64,000 bases of DNA, taken from Flavobacteriales bacterium. Its GTDB lineage: Bacteria > Bacteroidota > Bacteroidia > Flavobacteriales_D > Sanyastnellaceae. The stretch is taken from NCBI GenBank assembly GCA_022447625.1, contig JAKVAX010000012.1, positions 1 through 64,000 of the forward strand. Direction: 5' to 3'. Below are positions 1 through 9,255 of this stretch, one piece after another (position 1 is the first letter of the stretch; each line of letters opens with the position of its first letter). The position numbers and the translations under genes were made by a program. The notes under the pieces are model-generated. The model had not been told where the DNA came from and made no database searches. It saw only the letters and a program-made list of their open reading frames with translations.

Positions 1-90
1 CAGGAAATAAGAACACTTGTAAACCTATAACAGTATTTTAGTACAAACACTGTCAACTTTTTTTAGGACGGGTCAAACTCAGGAGTACCC

Positions 91-127
91 CGGCTATAGC
101 CTAAAACCTAAAGCCTATCGCCTACGA
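91..127 (-). repeat. Heptad repeat island (GCCTAAA-type words)
   Basis: Imperfect tandem repeat with a 7-bp period (words such as GCCTAAA and GCCTATC), the reverse complement of the TTAGGCT-type word that recurs at many gene ends in this window. Its gene would lie to the left, outside the window. The rest of positions 1-200 shows no gene or recognisable promoter. Confidence 0.75.
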
Positions 128-200
128 AGTAACAACCATCACCCTCAACCCGTCCTAATACCACCCAATATCCCGAACAATCCCACGTTCTATCACTGCC

Positions 201-2921
201 ATGAAACAACTTCTTGCCCAACTCTTTCTTTGTGCTTGTCTTTGCTTGCCGTCTGTTGGGTATTGCAATGATTTGAAAGGGACAGAGTTTTGGCTCGGAT
301 TCATGGAGAACCTTCCGCAAACTGCTGCTTCGGTGACCGGGGTGGTGATTACCAGTAGTGAACCTACTTCAGGTGTTATTGAGATTCCTGCTGCTGGTTG
401 GAGTCAGGCATTTACGGTTGGCGAATCCGGAACTGTTCAGGTGAACATACCCAGTGGTGCGGTGACGAATGAAGGGAATATGTCGACAGCGCCGAAAGGG
501 GTGCGCGTTACGGCTGAAGATCCTGTATACGTTTCCTTGATCAATGAGGCGGGAGGATCTGGAGATGCTGCAGCGGTGCTTCCTACCACGGCCTTGGGGT
601 ATGATTATTATGCCTCTACTTACATCGATCCGGCGAATACGAATTGGGGGACACCACAGGTGCTGGTAGTCGCTATTGAGGACAATACGCAGATCTTAAT
701 CACTCCTTCGGGGGCGCTTTCTGATCAGAGCACTGCGCCTTTCGAAGTCACCTTGAATCAAGGGGAGTCATTTCAAATTCAATCGTATTGGGAGGTAAAC
801 CTAAATCACCAGGGAGAAGATCTTTCAGGAACGCACATTCAATCGATTTGCAACAGCGACGGGATGAAGCATCGAATCGCCGTCTTCTCTGGGAACAAGT
901 GTACCTTGGTTGGAGGATCGAATTGCTCTGGTTGTGATCACCTCGTTGAACAACTCTTTGACGTGAATTCCTGGGGCGACACCTTCATGGTGCTCCCTCC
1001 CACGAACCGCAATCAGTACGTACTGAAGGTAGTAGCGGCCTATGACAACACAACAGTTTCAATTAGTCCATATCCCGACCAAGTATTGAATGCTGGGGAA
1101 TCGATGGAATTAGAGACTTCGGGCAATCGTTTGTTGACTGCTTCTGAACCAGTGTCGGTGGCTCAGATTACATACGGGCAATCATGCAGCAACGGATACG
1201 GTGACCCGATGATGACTTGGGTTCCGTCGATTGATCATTTCAACCGCGAGTGGAGTTATCAATCGTTCGATGACAATAGTGGGAATTACTTGAACTATTT
1301 GACGATTGTCACTGCAGATGACAATACTGGACAGGTAAATTTGAACGGAGTAAGCATTCCTTCGGGTGAGTATGACAACATCAACGTGAACCCTGATTAT
1401 GTGTGGGCTACCATTGATATTCCCATGGGTGAGAATGCTTATCACCTCACCTCTTCCGAAGACTTTATTGCATTGCCTCACGGGTATACTGGAGCAAGCT
1501 CATACTACTTGAATTCTGGATCGAACTTCACTAATTTCGAGGTCGACTTTAGCATGGCCTACTTACAAGACACGGTACATTACCAAGAATTCGACACGCC
1601 TGTTTGCGCCTGTGAACCGATTGATTTCATTGCCACTTACTATAACGATGACGCCATCATCAGCTGGGATTTCGGTGATGGAGATACAGCCGAAGGTTTT
1701 GAAGTCCAGCACGAATACCTCAACGGCACCTATGACGTCACGATGATGTTGATGGATGATGAGGGCTGCATCTTAGACACGCTGATCAAGCAAAACGTTG
1801 AAGTCAACAATTGTGATATTCTCAGCTCGAATCCCGAGACCATCTGTGCTGGAGAAACAATCACCCTCTCGGCCTATGAAGGAAACACCTTTGAATGGAG
1901 CACAGGGGAAACGACTTCGAGCATAGAAGTTTCTCCAGAAGAAACGACAACCTATTCGTTGATCGTAGACGGTGGTGACACCCCGATCTGTAATGATATC
2001 ATCGTTTATGTACACCCTGCTTCATCCTTTGAATTAGGTCCGCCGATGCTCTTATGTGAAACAGAAACCGCTTTCGTTCAAGGTCCGGAAGGCTTCGTTG
2101 AATACCAGTGGAGCGACGGTTCCTCCGATGAACAATTGAGCACCACAGACGGCGGACTTCACTGGCTCACAGTCACCGATGAAAACAATTGTCAAGTCAG
2201 TGATAGTATCGAGATCGCCTTCGCCCCTGCCCCTATTTGGGACCTTGGCCCTGACCAATCTACATGCGAAGGAGAAACCGTAACGCTGATTGGTCCTGCC
2301 ATGGAGGATATCGAATACCTCTGGTCAACTCAAGAAACTACGGCTGAGATCACCGTGGAACAGCAAGGTGGTTATTTGCTCACCATCGATGATGGTATAT
2401 GCGAGACCGACGACTATGTGTTCGTTGAGTTTATCGCCGCTCCGTCACCGAGCCTCGCACCTGAAGTCATCTTGTGCGACAACCAATATACCATCTGGCC
2501 CACACCAGAAACGAATGCGAACTATCTATGGTCAACAGGAGATTCAAGCGCCGTGATCACCGTTGACGAAGATGGAATCTATGAAGTGACGATTTCCAAT
2601 GAATGCGGAAGCATCGACGAACAAATCAATGTCATCTTTGACTGCGATTACCATCTTTTCCTTCCGAACAGTTTCACCCCAAACCAGGATGGAATCAACG
2701 ATCAGTTCCTTCCTGTAGGAACCGGCATTGCCACCTACGAACTCATCATCTTTGACCGCTGGGGCGCTGAAATCTTCAAATCCACAGAATTCACCATTGG
2801 CTGGACTGGCAATATCAACGGCGCTCCCGCCCCTATAGGCGTTTACCCTTGGCGCGCCACAGTGCAAGACGTTCAGGGCAGGTACCATCAGTTGAATGGG
2901 CATGTGACGTTGATGAGGTAA
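201..2921 (+). CDS. Secreted IgGFc-binding/PKD protein with T9SS type B C-terminal domain
   Basis: Large cell-surface or secreted protein of 906 aa. A signal peptide (basic MKQ start, Leu/Cys-rich core) is followed by an IgGFc-binding-type region (GTEFWLGFMENLP near residue 27, to about 430) as found in Bacteroidota surface proteins. A PKD-like fold carries WDFGDGD near residue 488. Several Ig-like modules follow, each with a repeated YxWSTGE/T signature (residues about 570-800). The last 90 residues (from about 814) match the gliding-motility-associated CHU_C / type B sorting domain, with the FTPNQDGIND motif. Export would go through Sec and then the type IX system. Role in adhesion or matrix binding is inference. 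Start chosen at the ATG that gives the signal peptide. Confidence 0.85.
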   Translation: MKQLLAQLFLCACLCLPSVGYCNDLKGTEFWLGFMENLPQTAASVTGVVITSSEPTSGVIEIPAAGWSQAFTVGESGTVQVNIPSGAVTNEGNMSTAPKGVRVTAEDPVYVSLINEAGGSGDAAAVLPTTALGYDYYASTYIDPANTNWGTPQVLVVAIEDNTQILITPSGALSDQSTAPFEVTLNQGESFQIQSYWEVNLNHQGEDLSGTHIQSICNSDGMKHRIAVFSGNKCTLVGGSNCSGCDHLVEQLFDVNSWGDTFMVLPPTNRNQYVLKVVAAYDNTTVSISPYPDQVLNAGESMELETSGNRLLTASEPVSVAQITYGQSCSNGYGDPMMTWVPSIDHFNREWSYQSFDDNSGNYLNYLTIVTADDNTGQVNLNGVSIPSGEYDNINVNPDYVWATIDIPMGENAYHLTSSEDFIALPHGYTGASSYYLNSGSNFTNFEVDFSMAYLQDTVHYQEFDTPVCACEPIDFIATYYNDDAIISWDFGDGDTAEGFEVQHEYLNGTYDVTMMLMDDEGCILDTLIKQNVEVNNCDILSSNPETICAGETITLSAYEGNTFEWSTGETTSSIEVSPEETTTYSLIVDGGDTPICNDIIVYVHPASSFELGPPMLLCETETAFVQGPEGFVEYQWSDGSSDEQLSTTDGGLHWLTVTDENNCQVSDSIEIAFAPAPIWDLGPDQSTCEGETVTLIGPAMEDIEYLWSTQETTAEITVEQQGGYLLTIDDGICETDDYVFVEFIAAPSPSLAPEVILCDNQYTIWPTPETNANYLWSTGDSSAVITVDEDGIYEVTISNECGSIDEQINVIFDCDYHLFLPNSFTPNQDGINDQFLPVGTGIATYELIIFDRWGAEIFKSTEFTIGWTGNINGAPAPIGVYPWRATVQDVQGRYHQLNGHVTLMR

Positions 2922-3080
2922 AGCCTTGTGGACACAACAAAACTCTTTCGTTGGTTTAGTGTGTTTTATGTGCGGGTTAATCTCGATATTGCTTACAACA
3001 GAGTCTCTCATTGATTGAAGGCAAAGGCATTTCACACCCTGTTCTTGATGGACTCTACCAAAATTCTGACTAAGACTCAA

Positions 3081-3893
3081 ATGAATCTTGCTTTCCTCAC
3101 ACCTCTCTTGCTGTTACTTGCAACCTCCTCCCTCGGTCAAGATGAAGCGGAAAAGCTCTTCCAAGAAGCGCTTTTAAAATATGAGCGCGGAAATTTTTAT
3201 GCCGCGGGTGCATACTTCCAAGAGATAGTCGAAAACTTCCCTACGTTCGAACTCCACGATCAGTGCTTTTATAACGCTGCCTATGCATATCATGAAGCTG
3301 ACAGTCTTGAATTGGCCATTGAATGGTACGAGAGAATTCGAACTTCAGATTTGAAGGATGATGACAGAGTGGGCGGAAGAGGAATTTTTGAACCGTATGC
3401 GAACTATAAACACTACGCAACGACCAACATTGCCACTATAGAGTTCAATCGTGGAAACTATGAGAAAGCGCTTGATTATTACAGGCAATCTTCTAGCACT
3501 TATCCGTACTACAATGATTCGGGCACAGATCTTAGAATCAATGAAAATAGACATGCTATATGCATTACCGACTGCTTAGAGAATCTCGGAAGATTCGATG
3601 AAGCATTGATGACGATTCTACCTCCAGCACTCGACTCGCAAGAAAGTGTCAATTACAATGCAATTGCTCAACGAGCACTTGAGCTCATTAACAAGCACTT
3701 CGACAAAAATGAAATCAAGCTTGATCTGAATTCTGCACTAAAAACGATAGAAAAACTAGACGAGTCCTACTCCATCTGGATCAGAGGTAAAAACGTAATT
3801 CTCTACCCTTATGTTTTTGGCGACGATTCAATTGAAGGATTCCGAAAATCCATTGAGGATTCTAGCTTTTGGTTGGAGTTGAATAAGCAATAA
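3081..3893 (+). CDS. Secreted/periplasmic TPR-repeat protein
   Basis: Predicted 270-aa exported protein. The ATG at 3081 is preferred over the upstream TTG (3015) and ATG (3048) because it places a clean signal peptide (MNLAFLTPLLLLLATSSLGQ) at the N terminus. The mature part holds tetratricopeptide-like helix pairs, for example the EAEKLFQEALLKYERGNFYAA stretch near residue 24 and a NRGNYEKALDYYRQSS unit near residue 120. TPR proteins act as protein-interaction scaffolds; no partner is evident here. It lies at the left edge of the poorly conserved 3-10 kb accessory stretch. The specific function is unknown. Confidence 0.75.
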   Translation: MNLAFLTPLLLLLATSSLGQDEAEKLFQEALLKYERGNFYAAGAYFQEIVENFPTFELHDQCFYNAAYAYHEADSLELAIEWYERIRTSDLKDDDRVGGRGIFEPYANYKHYATTNIATIEFNRGNYEKALDYYRQSSSTYPYYNDSGTDLRINENRHAICITDCLENLGRFDEALMTILPPALDSQESVNYNAIAQRALELINKHFDKNEIKLDLNSALKTIEKLDESYSIWIRGKNVILYPYVFGDDSIEGFRKSIEDSSFWLELNKQ

Positions 3894-4040
3894 GGTCGTA
3901 GAAACGGTTCAAAAACGTCATCTGAATGATCAACAGAGCAACAAAAGATTATTAGCGGCATAGACGATATATTGCACTCTTAAATATGCTCTTTTGGAGG
4001 AATTTTCTCGATTTAGCCCGAAAGCTTCAACACATAGAAA

Positions 4041-4646
4041 ATGAAACGAACTCACATCCTAGGATTGATATTCCTACTCTTTTGTCAGAACATAGATGCT
4101 CAACAGTCCCCTGCGGAAGGGGTGGCATTTCTTTTGCCCTACTTTGAGCAAGAACTAAATGAGAAAGAAATGACGCAAATCGAAGGGTATTTAGATAGTC
4201 CAGATACCCTTCACCAACTTATGGCAATTAGTTTATTGTTCCGAGCAGATACTGCGAGTTACCGTGAACAGATGATGGATATGTTTGAGATCCCTTATAA
4301 GAATTGGAAATTCCGAAGAGGAAAAATGACTTGCCCTACGAGAGAAGAAAAGGCCATTATCGATCGGCAAATCTCTCTCGATCTGAAAAACACTTACAAG
4401 CTACGTGACAAGGACCTAGGAGGAATCGCAATGCTTTATACTTTCATTGTATATCGAGCCAACAACGTGTGGCAATGGCAGACGGATTCATTCGCTATTC
4501 CAATTACCACTGCAACCAGAGGTGGATACTTGAACTGGCTATTTGCTGATATGCTTGAATTCAAAAAACAGTTCATTTCAGATATGCAGGAGCGAACTAA
4601 AGCACGGTCTAAGAGCGAAGAAAATCAAGGACAGATAAGTGAGTAA
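4041..4646 (+). CDS. Hypothetical secreted protein
   Basis: A 201-aa protein of unknown function. It has a typical signal peptide (MKRTHILGLIFLLFCQNIDAQ, cleavage probably after DAQ) and an otherwise soluble, charged mature part with a Lys/Glu-rich C terminus. No family recognised. The next gene starts at a GTG inside its last codons (8-bp overlap), so the two are probably co-translated. A purine-rich GGAGG stretch near 3995 is about 45 nt upstream and is too far away to act as a ribosome binding site. Confidence 0.65.
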   Translation: MKRTHILGLIFLLFCQNIDAQQSPAEGVAFLLPYFEQELNEKEMTQIEGYLDSPDTLHQLMAISLLFRADTASYREQMMDMFEIPYKNWKFRRGKMTCPTREEKAIIDRQISLDLKNTYKLRDKDLGGIAMLYTFIVYRANNVWQWQTDSFAIPITTATRGGYLNWLFADMLEFKKQFISDMQERTKARSKSEENQGQISE

Positions 4647-5166
4647 GTACTATTCGTTGTTCACCAACAGTCTTGTTGGACTATCTCTAGCCTTTGGCTT
4701 CTTCTATTGGGGGTGGATAAATGAAGGTTATTTAAGAATTATCCTCAGTTTATTCATTGTCCTCGTGACAGCTAGAAGCGGGATTCGCCGACTCAAATAC
4801 CTCTTGGAATTAGAAAGGTGGATTAGGAACAATAAAAACTCCTTTGTCTTATTCTACCCAACGAAGAAAGATGTTCAGAATTCGATTAAAGAAAAACTGA
4901 TCCCCAATATTGACTTTAAGTTCAAGGAAGTATTTTACGATGGCCCTATGATTGTAGGTAACATCAAGATGTCCGTTGTTGTCGAACTTATGGACTGGAA
5001 AACCGACCTTAAAGTGAATGAACCTTCAATGTTTTATATAAGAAGATCTAGCATTCATATTCTGACCTTGAATGAACTCGAAAAGATCAATAACGAAGGC
5101 TTTTCAATAGAACACTCGCTGGCCAAAATTCAAAACTTCAAGATAAGTCATACTAAAGCGACATAA
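4639..5166 (+). CDS. Hypothetical membrane protein, two N-terminal TM segments
   Basis: 175 aa, starting with GTG inside the 3' end of the preceding gene. Two hydrophobic segments (about residues 8-27 and 31-47) form a hairpin in the membrane; the remainder is a charged soluble domain that ends in a Lys-rich tail. No family recognised. The GTG start and 8-bp overlap indicate translational coupling with the secreted protein upstream. An ATG-less reading-frame remnant follows directly, which suggests this locus has lost or rearranged genes. Confidence 0.6.
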   Translation: MSKYYSLFTNSLVGLSLAFGFFYWGWINEGYLRIILSLFIVLVTARSGIRRLKYLLELERWIRNNKNSFVLFYPTKKDVQNSIKEKLIPNIDFKFKEVFYDGPMIVGNIKMSVVVELMDWKTDLKVNEPSMFYIRRSSIHILTLNELEKINNEGFSIEHSLAKIQNFKISHTKAT

Positions 5167-5173
5167 TCAAAAA

Positions 5174-5377
5174 GAAGTTCAATCAAACCACATTCCCAAT
5201 TCAAACTTTTCCGATATTCAAAACATAAGCGAGCTCAACACCTACGACAATGTCATCATTATAGAAAGCCAACAAGGAACCCATCTCATTGAAAGAGAAT
5301 GGATGAAGAAAATAGAGTTTGAGATGGTGAAAGCGAAGCTACGCGAAGTTTGGGTTAATGACGTAAGTGCTATCTGA
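5174..5377 (+). pseudogene. Coding remnant without a start codon
   Basis: A reading frame of 67 sense codons stays open from 5174 to a TGA at 5375-5377, with protein-like composition (acidic and aliphatic, ending VKAKLREVWVNDVSAI). It has no plausible start codon until internal ATGs near its end. It looks like the 3' fragment of a gene whose 5' part is gone. No parent family was recognised. The reading could also be chance, hence the low confidence. Confidence 0.35.
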
Positions 5378-5446
5378 AACCCAATCCCCATAAGACCACA
5401 GGACACTCCGAAAGTCAAACGTTAATCCTGATTCAACCTCCAACAA

Positions 5447-5917
5447 TTGAAAATCGAAATAGACAAAAACGGGATCATCGACCTAGAAGATTTCGAGTTA
5501 AACTGGAGATGGAAAGAGTCGCACAGCTCGACCATTTCAGCTACAGAAAGAGCTCAAATCAAACCAGTCAGCGAAAAAGAATCTGAACGGTTGAACGAGA
5601 TGATCGCCTATTTCGATAATGAAGACAATTTGAGAACCGCCTTTCATCAAACAGGTTGGTTCAGTGCTAAGTATGATAGTGACGAAGACTCAAGAAAATT
5701 CCGCAACAAACTCCGCTCAATTCTTGATGCATACAACGAAGATGTCATTGTCACTTGGAACAGATCTACAACCCTGAAGACAAGCAAAGAAATCTTCATC
5801 AAGTATTGGGACGACTTCTGCTACCCAAGCTCAGATGACATCACGGTCATTTCGGAAGAGACCAATTGGGTTTTGTTTTATAGACACTTTGAAGCCATAA
5901 ACGTTTGGACTAAGTAG
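5447..5917 (+). CDS. Hypothetical acidic cytosolic protein
   Basis: 156 aa starting with TTG; an in-frame TGA at 5429-5431 rules out a longer N terminus and there is no nearby ATG. No signal peptide or membrane segment. The protein is acidic, tryptophan-rich and single-domain, resembling in size and composition the immunity proteins of polymorphic toxin systems, but no specific family was recognised and no toxin is adjacent. That resemblance is inference only. It sits between a decayed gene fragment and two tandem arrays. Confidence 0.5.
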   Translation: MKIEIDKNGIIDLEDFELNWRWKESHSSTISATERAQIKPVSEKESERLNEMIAYFDNEDNLRTAFHQTGWFSAKYDSDEDSRKFRNKLRSILDAYNEDVIVTWNRSTTLKTSKEIFIKYWDDFCYPSSDDITVISEETNWVLFYRHFEAINVWTK

Positions 5918-5980
5918 GAGCAAGAATTGATAAATGAGTGGCGAGATTGTGTTGCCTTAATCTGGGTTCAATAATCTCAA

Positions 5981-6160
5981 TTGCCTAATGTGAACACGGC
6001 ACTCCCAGGAATCAATGTGAACAGACAAAACTGAAATACAATTGTGAAACGGAAACCCCAAAACACCAAAGTGAACACAGAACTTCAAAAAGCAATTGTG
6101 AAACCGAACCTTCAAAACACTAAAGTGAACACAGAACCCCAAAAAGCAATTGTGAAAACA
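5981..6160. repeat. 27-bp tandem array, seven GTGA cores
   Basis: GTGA cores start at 5990, 6017, 6044, 6071, 6098, 6125 and 6152, an exact 27-bp spacing. Two core variants alternate from 6044 on (AATTGTGAAA and AAAGTGAACACAG), giving a 54-bp higher-order unit. The reverse strand is open as a 9-residue repeat, but composition and lack of a gene-like start argue against a protein. It resembles an iteron-style binding-site array. Confidence 0.85.
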
Positions 6161-6245
6161 GCCCCACTCTCATTCTAATTCTAATTCTTCCTCTCCCTCT
6201 CCTCTTCATTCTAATTCTTGCTCTTCCTCTCCCCATTCCTCTCCC
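6161..6245. repeat. Hexamer TC-rich repeat (CATTCT/AATTCT)
   Basis: Pyrimidine tract built on 6-bp words CATTCT, AATTCT and TCCTCT. The same word family reappears upstream of the M3 peptidase gene at about 29386-29441. The 6246-6520 stretch between this tract and the next array shows no gene that I can support. Confidence 0.75.
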
Positions 6246-6519
6246 GTTCACCACTCAGTTTATATATAGGGCCCTTCAACAAGAAAGCATCTCTCTCTAC
6301 CAGCCAATTCCTATTCATCGACAAACCAACCGTGTTCGTCTAAGATCTTGTGAACTTTTTCGCCCAGTGCCTAAGGACTAGTAAATTGATGTTATGGAAT
6401 TAGCAAGAACAATGCACAAAGGGCTAGCAGCTACGGCTGCAGAATCGGTGGTAATAGTTTGAGGCGTGCCAAGGCCATTTGAATCTGAGCTATCGCTTTC
6501 TGTTCACATGAACGAAAAA

Positions 6520-6645
6520 GTGATTGTGAACACGAATTCTAAAAAACAATTGTGAACACGAATTCTGAAAATCAATTGTGAACATGCATTCTGAAAAGAC
6601 CATTGTGAACAGACCAATGCTCGGAGTGATTGTGAAACGGCGTTC
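6520..6645. repeat. 26/27-bp tandem array, five GTGA cores
   Basis: GTGA cores at 6526, 6552, 6578, 6605 and 6632 (spacing 26, 26, 27, 27). The unit reads CAATTGTGAACACGAATTCT followed by an A-rich spacer. It is related to the 5981-6160 array about 370 bp away. It precedes the YD-repeat gene at 6749. Confidence 0.85.
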
Positions 6646-6748
6646 ATCCACAAAACAAACAACCACCTTTAAAGCCACCCAACCAATGGGTTAGACCAAT
6701 TCCATAAATTAAAAGCTAGAAGGGTACAATTCTTGAGAACCGTGGCGT

Positions 6749-7894
6749 ATGCAGAAGTTTATGCTTTTTCTTTTGATAGGGCTTTCCCCTATTATTCTAT
6801 CTGGTCAACGCTTGCTGGGCAAAACAGGCGCTTTACAATGGGACTCGGCCGGGGTTTCAGTAGAACGGCAGTATGAAATCGAGCTTTCTCGACGAGGCAA
6901 AGACAAAGACACTCTTTTAGTAAGGCACATGGAGCTCCTTCATATTTCCGAAGATTCTATGTGCTATCTAGTTCATGAACCGGCTAAGTACAGAATGTTC
7001 GATACCACGCTATATAAAACTACGTGGGATACAACGGGAAATATTACCACACGACTTGAAATCAAACAAGGCTACTATCAGAATATTGACTGGGAAAGAA
7101 CCAACAACATAAAGACCAGATGGAAAGATGACTGGACACGTGGTTTGTCAAATGTTTACGGTTACAGACATTACTATGACACCTTGGGTAGAATGACGTT
7201 TAGTGAGTCCATTTCGGGAGATGTTTCAGTGCCCATGTCCGATGTGACTTGGTCAATGCTTGACTCTGCCGAGGGCATTATCTCTTCTCAATCAAGATAT
7301 TTCTACGGCCCTTTCGGACTCGATTCTATCCAAAACCGATTCTCCAAGACATATCCTTGGAATACCAGTACAGAATACAAGTATGATGATAATGGAAATC
7401 TGTTGCGAGAAGTTTGGTACGTTTCGGGTCAAGAGGATCGTATTACAACATGTTCATACGATGATCTCGGAAGACTCGTAAGCAGAATAGATTCGGCCCT
7501 TCTCCCCCCTAGTAACCTCTTTTGGGAAAATGGTTTTCGAAGTATTGAGCTTCGCTTCTTTATTGGAGGCAGGTTGACCGTAATGTCCAACTCAGAATTG
7601 CTCGCCAAAGAATCAAGAACATGGTTCGACGACGATTCCGTGGAAGTTGTCATTGATCTATACGGAGATGAATATTACGACCCTTCTGACACGGCAGATG
7701 TGCATTACATCGAGTTCACCAATTCGAAGAATCAAAGAGATATCAAATGGATCAACTACTATGGGGAACCTCAAGGACCAGAACCTTTTGATCCAAGAAG
7801 AACCCGTGATGATTGGATCCCCTCCCCTGGTGCTATTCGAACTGGAGAATTCTCAAAAGGAGATCGCAGACGTCTCATTTGGGTTTACGAGTGA
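6749..7894 (+). CDS. Secreted YD/RHS-repeat-like protein
   Basis: 381 aa with a signal peptide (MQKFMLFLLIGLSPIILSGQ). The mature part contains YD-type motifs typical of RHS/YD beta-strand proteins: YYDTLGRMTF near residue 145, YDDNGNLLREV near residue 211 and YDDLGRLVSRI near residue 236. It is far shorter than true Rhs toxins and has no recognisable toxin domain or Rhs core hyperconserved end, so it is more likely a small surface protein of the kind common in Bacteroidota. It is downstream of two tandem arrays and upstream of a beta-propeller-like gene. Confidence 0.65.
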   Translation: MQKFMLFLLIGLSPIILSGQRLLGKTGALQWDSAGVSVERQYEIELSRRGKDKDTLLVRHMELLHISEDSMCYLVHEPAKYRMFDTTLYKTTWDTTGNITTRLEIKQGYYQNIDWERTNNIKTRWKDDWTRGLSNVYGYRHYYDTLGRMTFSESISGDVSVPMSDVTWSMLDSAEGIISSQSRYFYGPFGLDSIQNRFSKTYPWNTSTEYKYDDNGNLLREVWYVSGQEDRITTCSYDDLGRLVSRIDSALLPPSNLFWENGFRSIELRFFIGGRLTVMSNSELLAKESRTWFDDDSVEVVIDLYGDEYYDPSDTADVHYIEFTNSKNQRDIKWINYYGEPQGPEPFDPRRTRDDWIPSPGAIRTGEFSKGDRRRLIWVYE

Positions 7895-8013
7895 GGTTCG
7901 GAAAATGCTTCTAGACATTAAAGTAGAAGAAATCAACACGAAGAACGAAATCAATACTCCATACCTTTCGGATATCGACTAAACGAAGTCCAATAAAGTT
8001 GACGAAATAGAAA

Positions 8014-8655
8014 ATGATCGAGCTCAATCTAGGTACCAACGTTCTGAAGTTAGCCACCGTCGAAGGTGAATGGACCAATACTCGTTCCGAGAAAGTTTTT
8101 CATAGTGAGGATTCTCAAGTCCACAATGACCTCACACCAGGGCCATTCAGAATCGAAGTCTCTTTATTTCATGAAAATCAGCTGACCGAACAAATATTTT
8201 TGGTTGGATGTCGCTCCAACAAGCGCTCGTTTATAGAGCTTGAGCAATTTATCGTCTTGGGGGACAAACTCGTCGTTTATTTTGACGGGTGTATACTTGC
8301 CTTCGACATTTCGAATCTCAATTTCTGTTGGAGAATCAATGAATTTGAGATATTTGGTCTATATATATTCGAGAATGACTTGATCGTTTACGATGAACTA
8401 TCCGTCCTCCGAATTGACAAAGAGGGCGTCATTAAATGGCGATATTCAGGAATGGATCATTTCGTTTCTTACAAAGGAAACACAGCCTTTGAAATGAATG
8501 AAGACCACATTCAATTAAGAGACTCTTTTGAGAACATTTATCGTATAGATTATGACGGAAACGTCATTGATGATTCAGATGCACGGTCCGTGATGGCAAC
8601 ACTATCGAAATCGAGGAAAAAGAGATTTTTTAGCATAAACCCCTTTAAGCGGTAA
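8014..8655 (+). CDS. Hypothetical beta-strand-rich cytosolic protein
   Basis: 213 aa without a signal peptide. Repeated strand-turn segments (for example VVYFDGCILAFDISN, LIVYDELSVLRIDKEG and IYRIDYDGNVID) suggest a partial beta-propeller or PQQ-like repeat. No enzyme motif seen. Such proteins occur as orphan immunity-like genes in Bacteroidota accessory regions, but nothing here proves that role. The start is the ATG just after an A-rich leader. Confidence 0.5.
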   Translation: MIELNLGTNVLKLATVEGEWTNTRSEKVFHSEDSQVHNDLTPGPFRIEVSLFHENQLTEQIFLVGCRSNKRSFIELEQFIVLGDKLVVYFDGCILAFDISNLNFCWRINEFEIFGLYIFENDLIVYDELSVLRIDKEGVIKWRYSGMDHFVSYKGNTAFEMNEDHIQLRDSFENIYRIDYDGNVIDDSDARSVMATLSKSRKKRFFSINPFKR

Positions 8656-8769
8656 TGGACCTTTGATTGTAGAACAAATGAAAGGAGTTATGATTAAAGG
8701 AATTGGTCCTTGCTTACTGAAATTGCCATCGAATGTCGCATCGAACTGTCCATCACAATTAATTTTCCT

Positions 8770-9171
8770 ATGACAAATTTCCAACCACAAATAGCCTTCT
8801 GGTCCCTAATTCCAATAGCCCTTGCTTACGGCTCCTGGAATAAATATGGTCCTTTTGACAACGGAACCCATGACAGCCCAATGATCATGCACCAAATGAC
8901 GTTCGCGTTGGTTTTAACCGTGGTGTTTCTCTTTACTGGGAGATCATACTTGAAATCGCAAAAAAGAAGAAAAGGTCGAAGGACAAGACTAAGTATAATC
9001 CACTGGTGCATGTCTGCTTCAGGCTTGATTTTCCTCTGGCTTTATGGTTTCTTAAGAATTGAATTGAACCTTGGAGAAGAACTCGCCAAAATCGTAGGTG
9101 ATGGACGTTTCGACCTAGTTCATGCTTCCCTTATTGGATTAATCTTCATCTCTCAGCTCTTGAACCAGTAA
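8770..9171 (+). CDS. Hypothetical small membrane protein
   Basis: 133 aa when started at the ATG at 8770; a TTG 60 nt upstream would add a charged extension with no obvious purpose. Four hydrophobic segments are visible (from about residues 8, 43, 78 and 114), separated by a basic loop (SQKRRKGRRTR). No family recognised. Its neighbours are other unrecognised genes of the accessory stretch. Confidence 0.55.
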   Translation: MTNFQPQIAFWSLIPIALAYGSWNKYGPFDNGTHDSPMIMHQMTFALVLTVVFLFTGRSYLKSQKRRKGRRTRLSIIHWCMSASGLIFLWLYGFLRIELNLGEELAKIVGDGRFDLVHASLIGLIFISQLLNQ

Positions 9172-9255
9172 CATCTTATATCGAATTGAGATACTTCACA
9201 ACTACTGCGGCAATGCTTACATTGAAATAAGGACACAACTCGGCGCCATCTGAAA

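Noticed and set aside
5981-6645. Possible CRISPR array
   Set aside because: Units are contiguous without unique spacers and no cas gene is nearby.
5957-6678. Reverse-strand reading frames with 9-residue repeats across the 26/27-bp arrays
   Set aside because: They follow only from a 27-bp period being a multiple of three; the second array (26-bp steps) breaks frame, and no start signal or homologue is recognisable.
7647-7982. 111-aa frame overlapping the YD-like gene
   Set aside because: Mostly antiphase to a better gene, with atypical composition and no recognisable motif.
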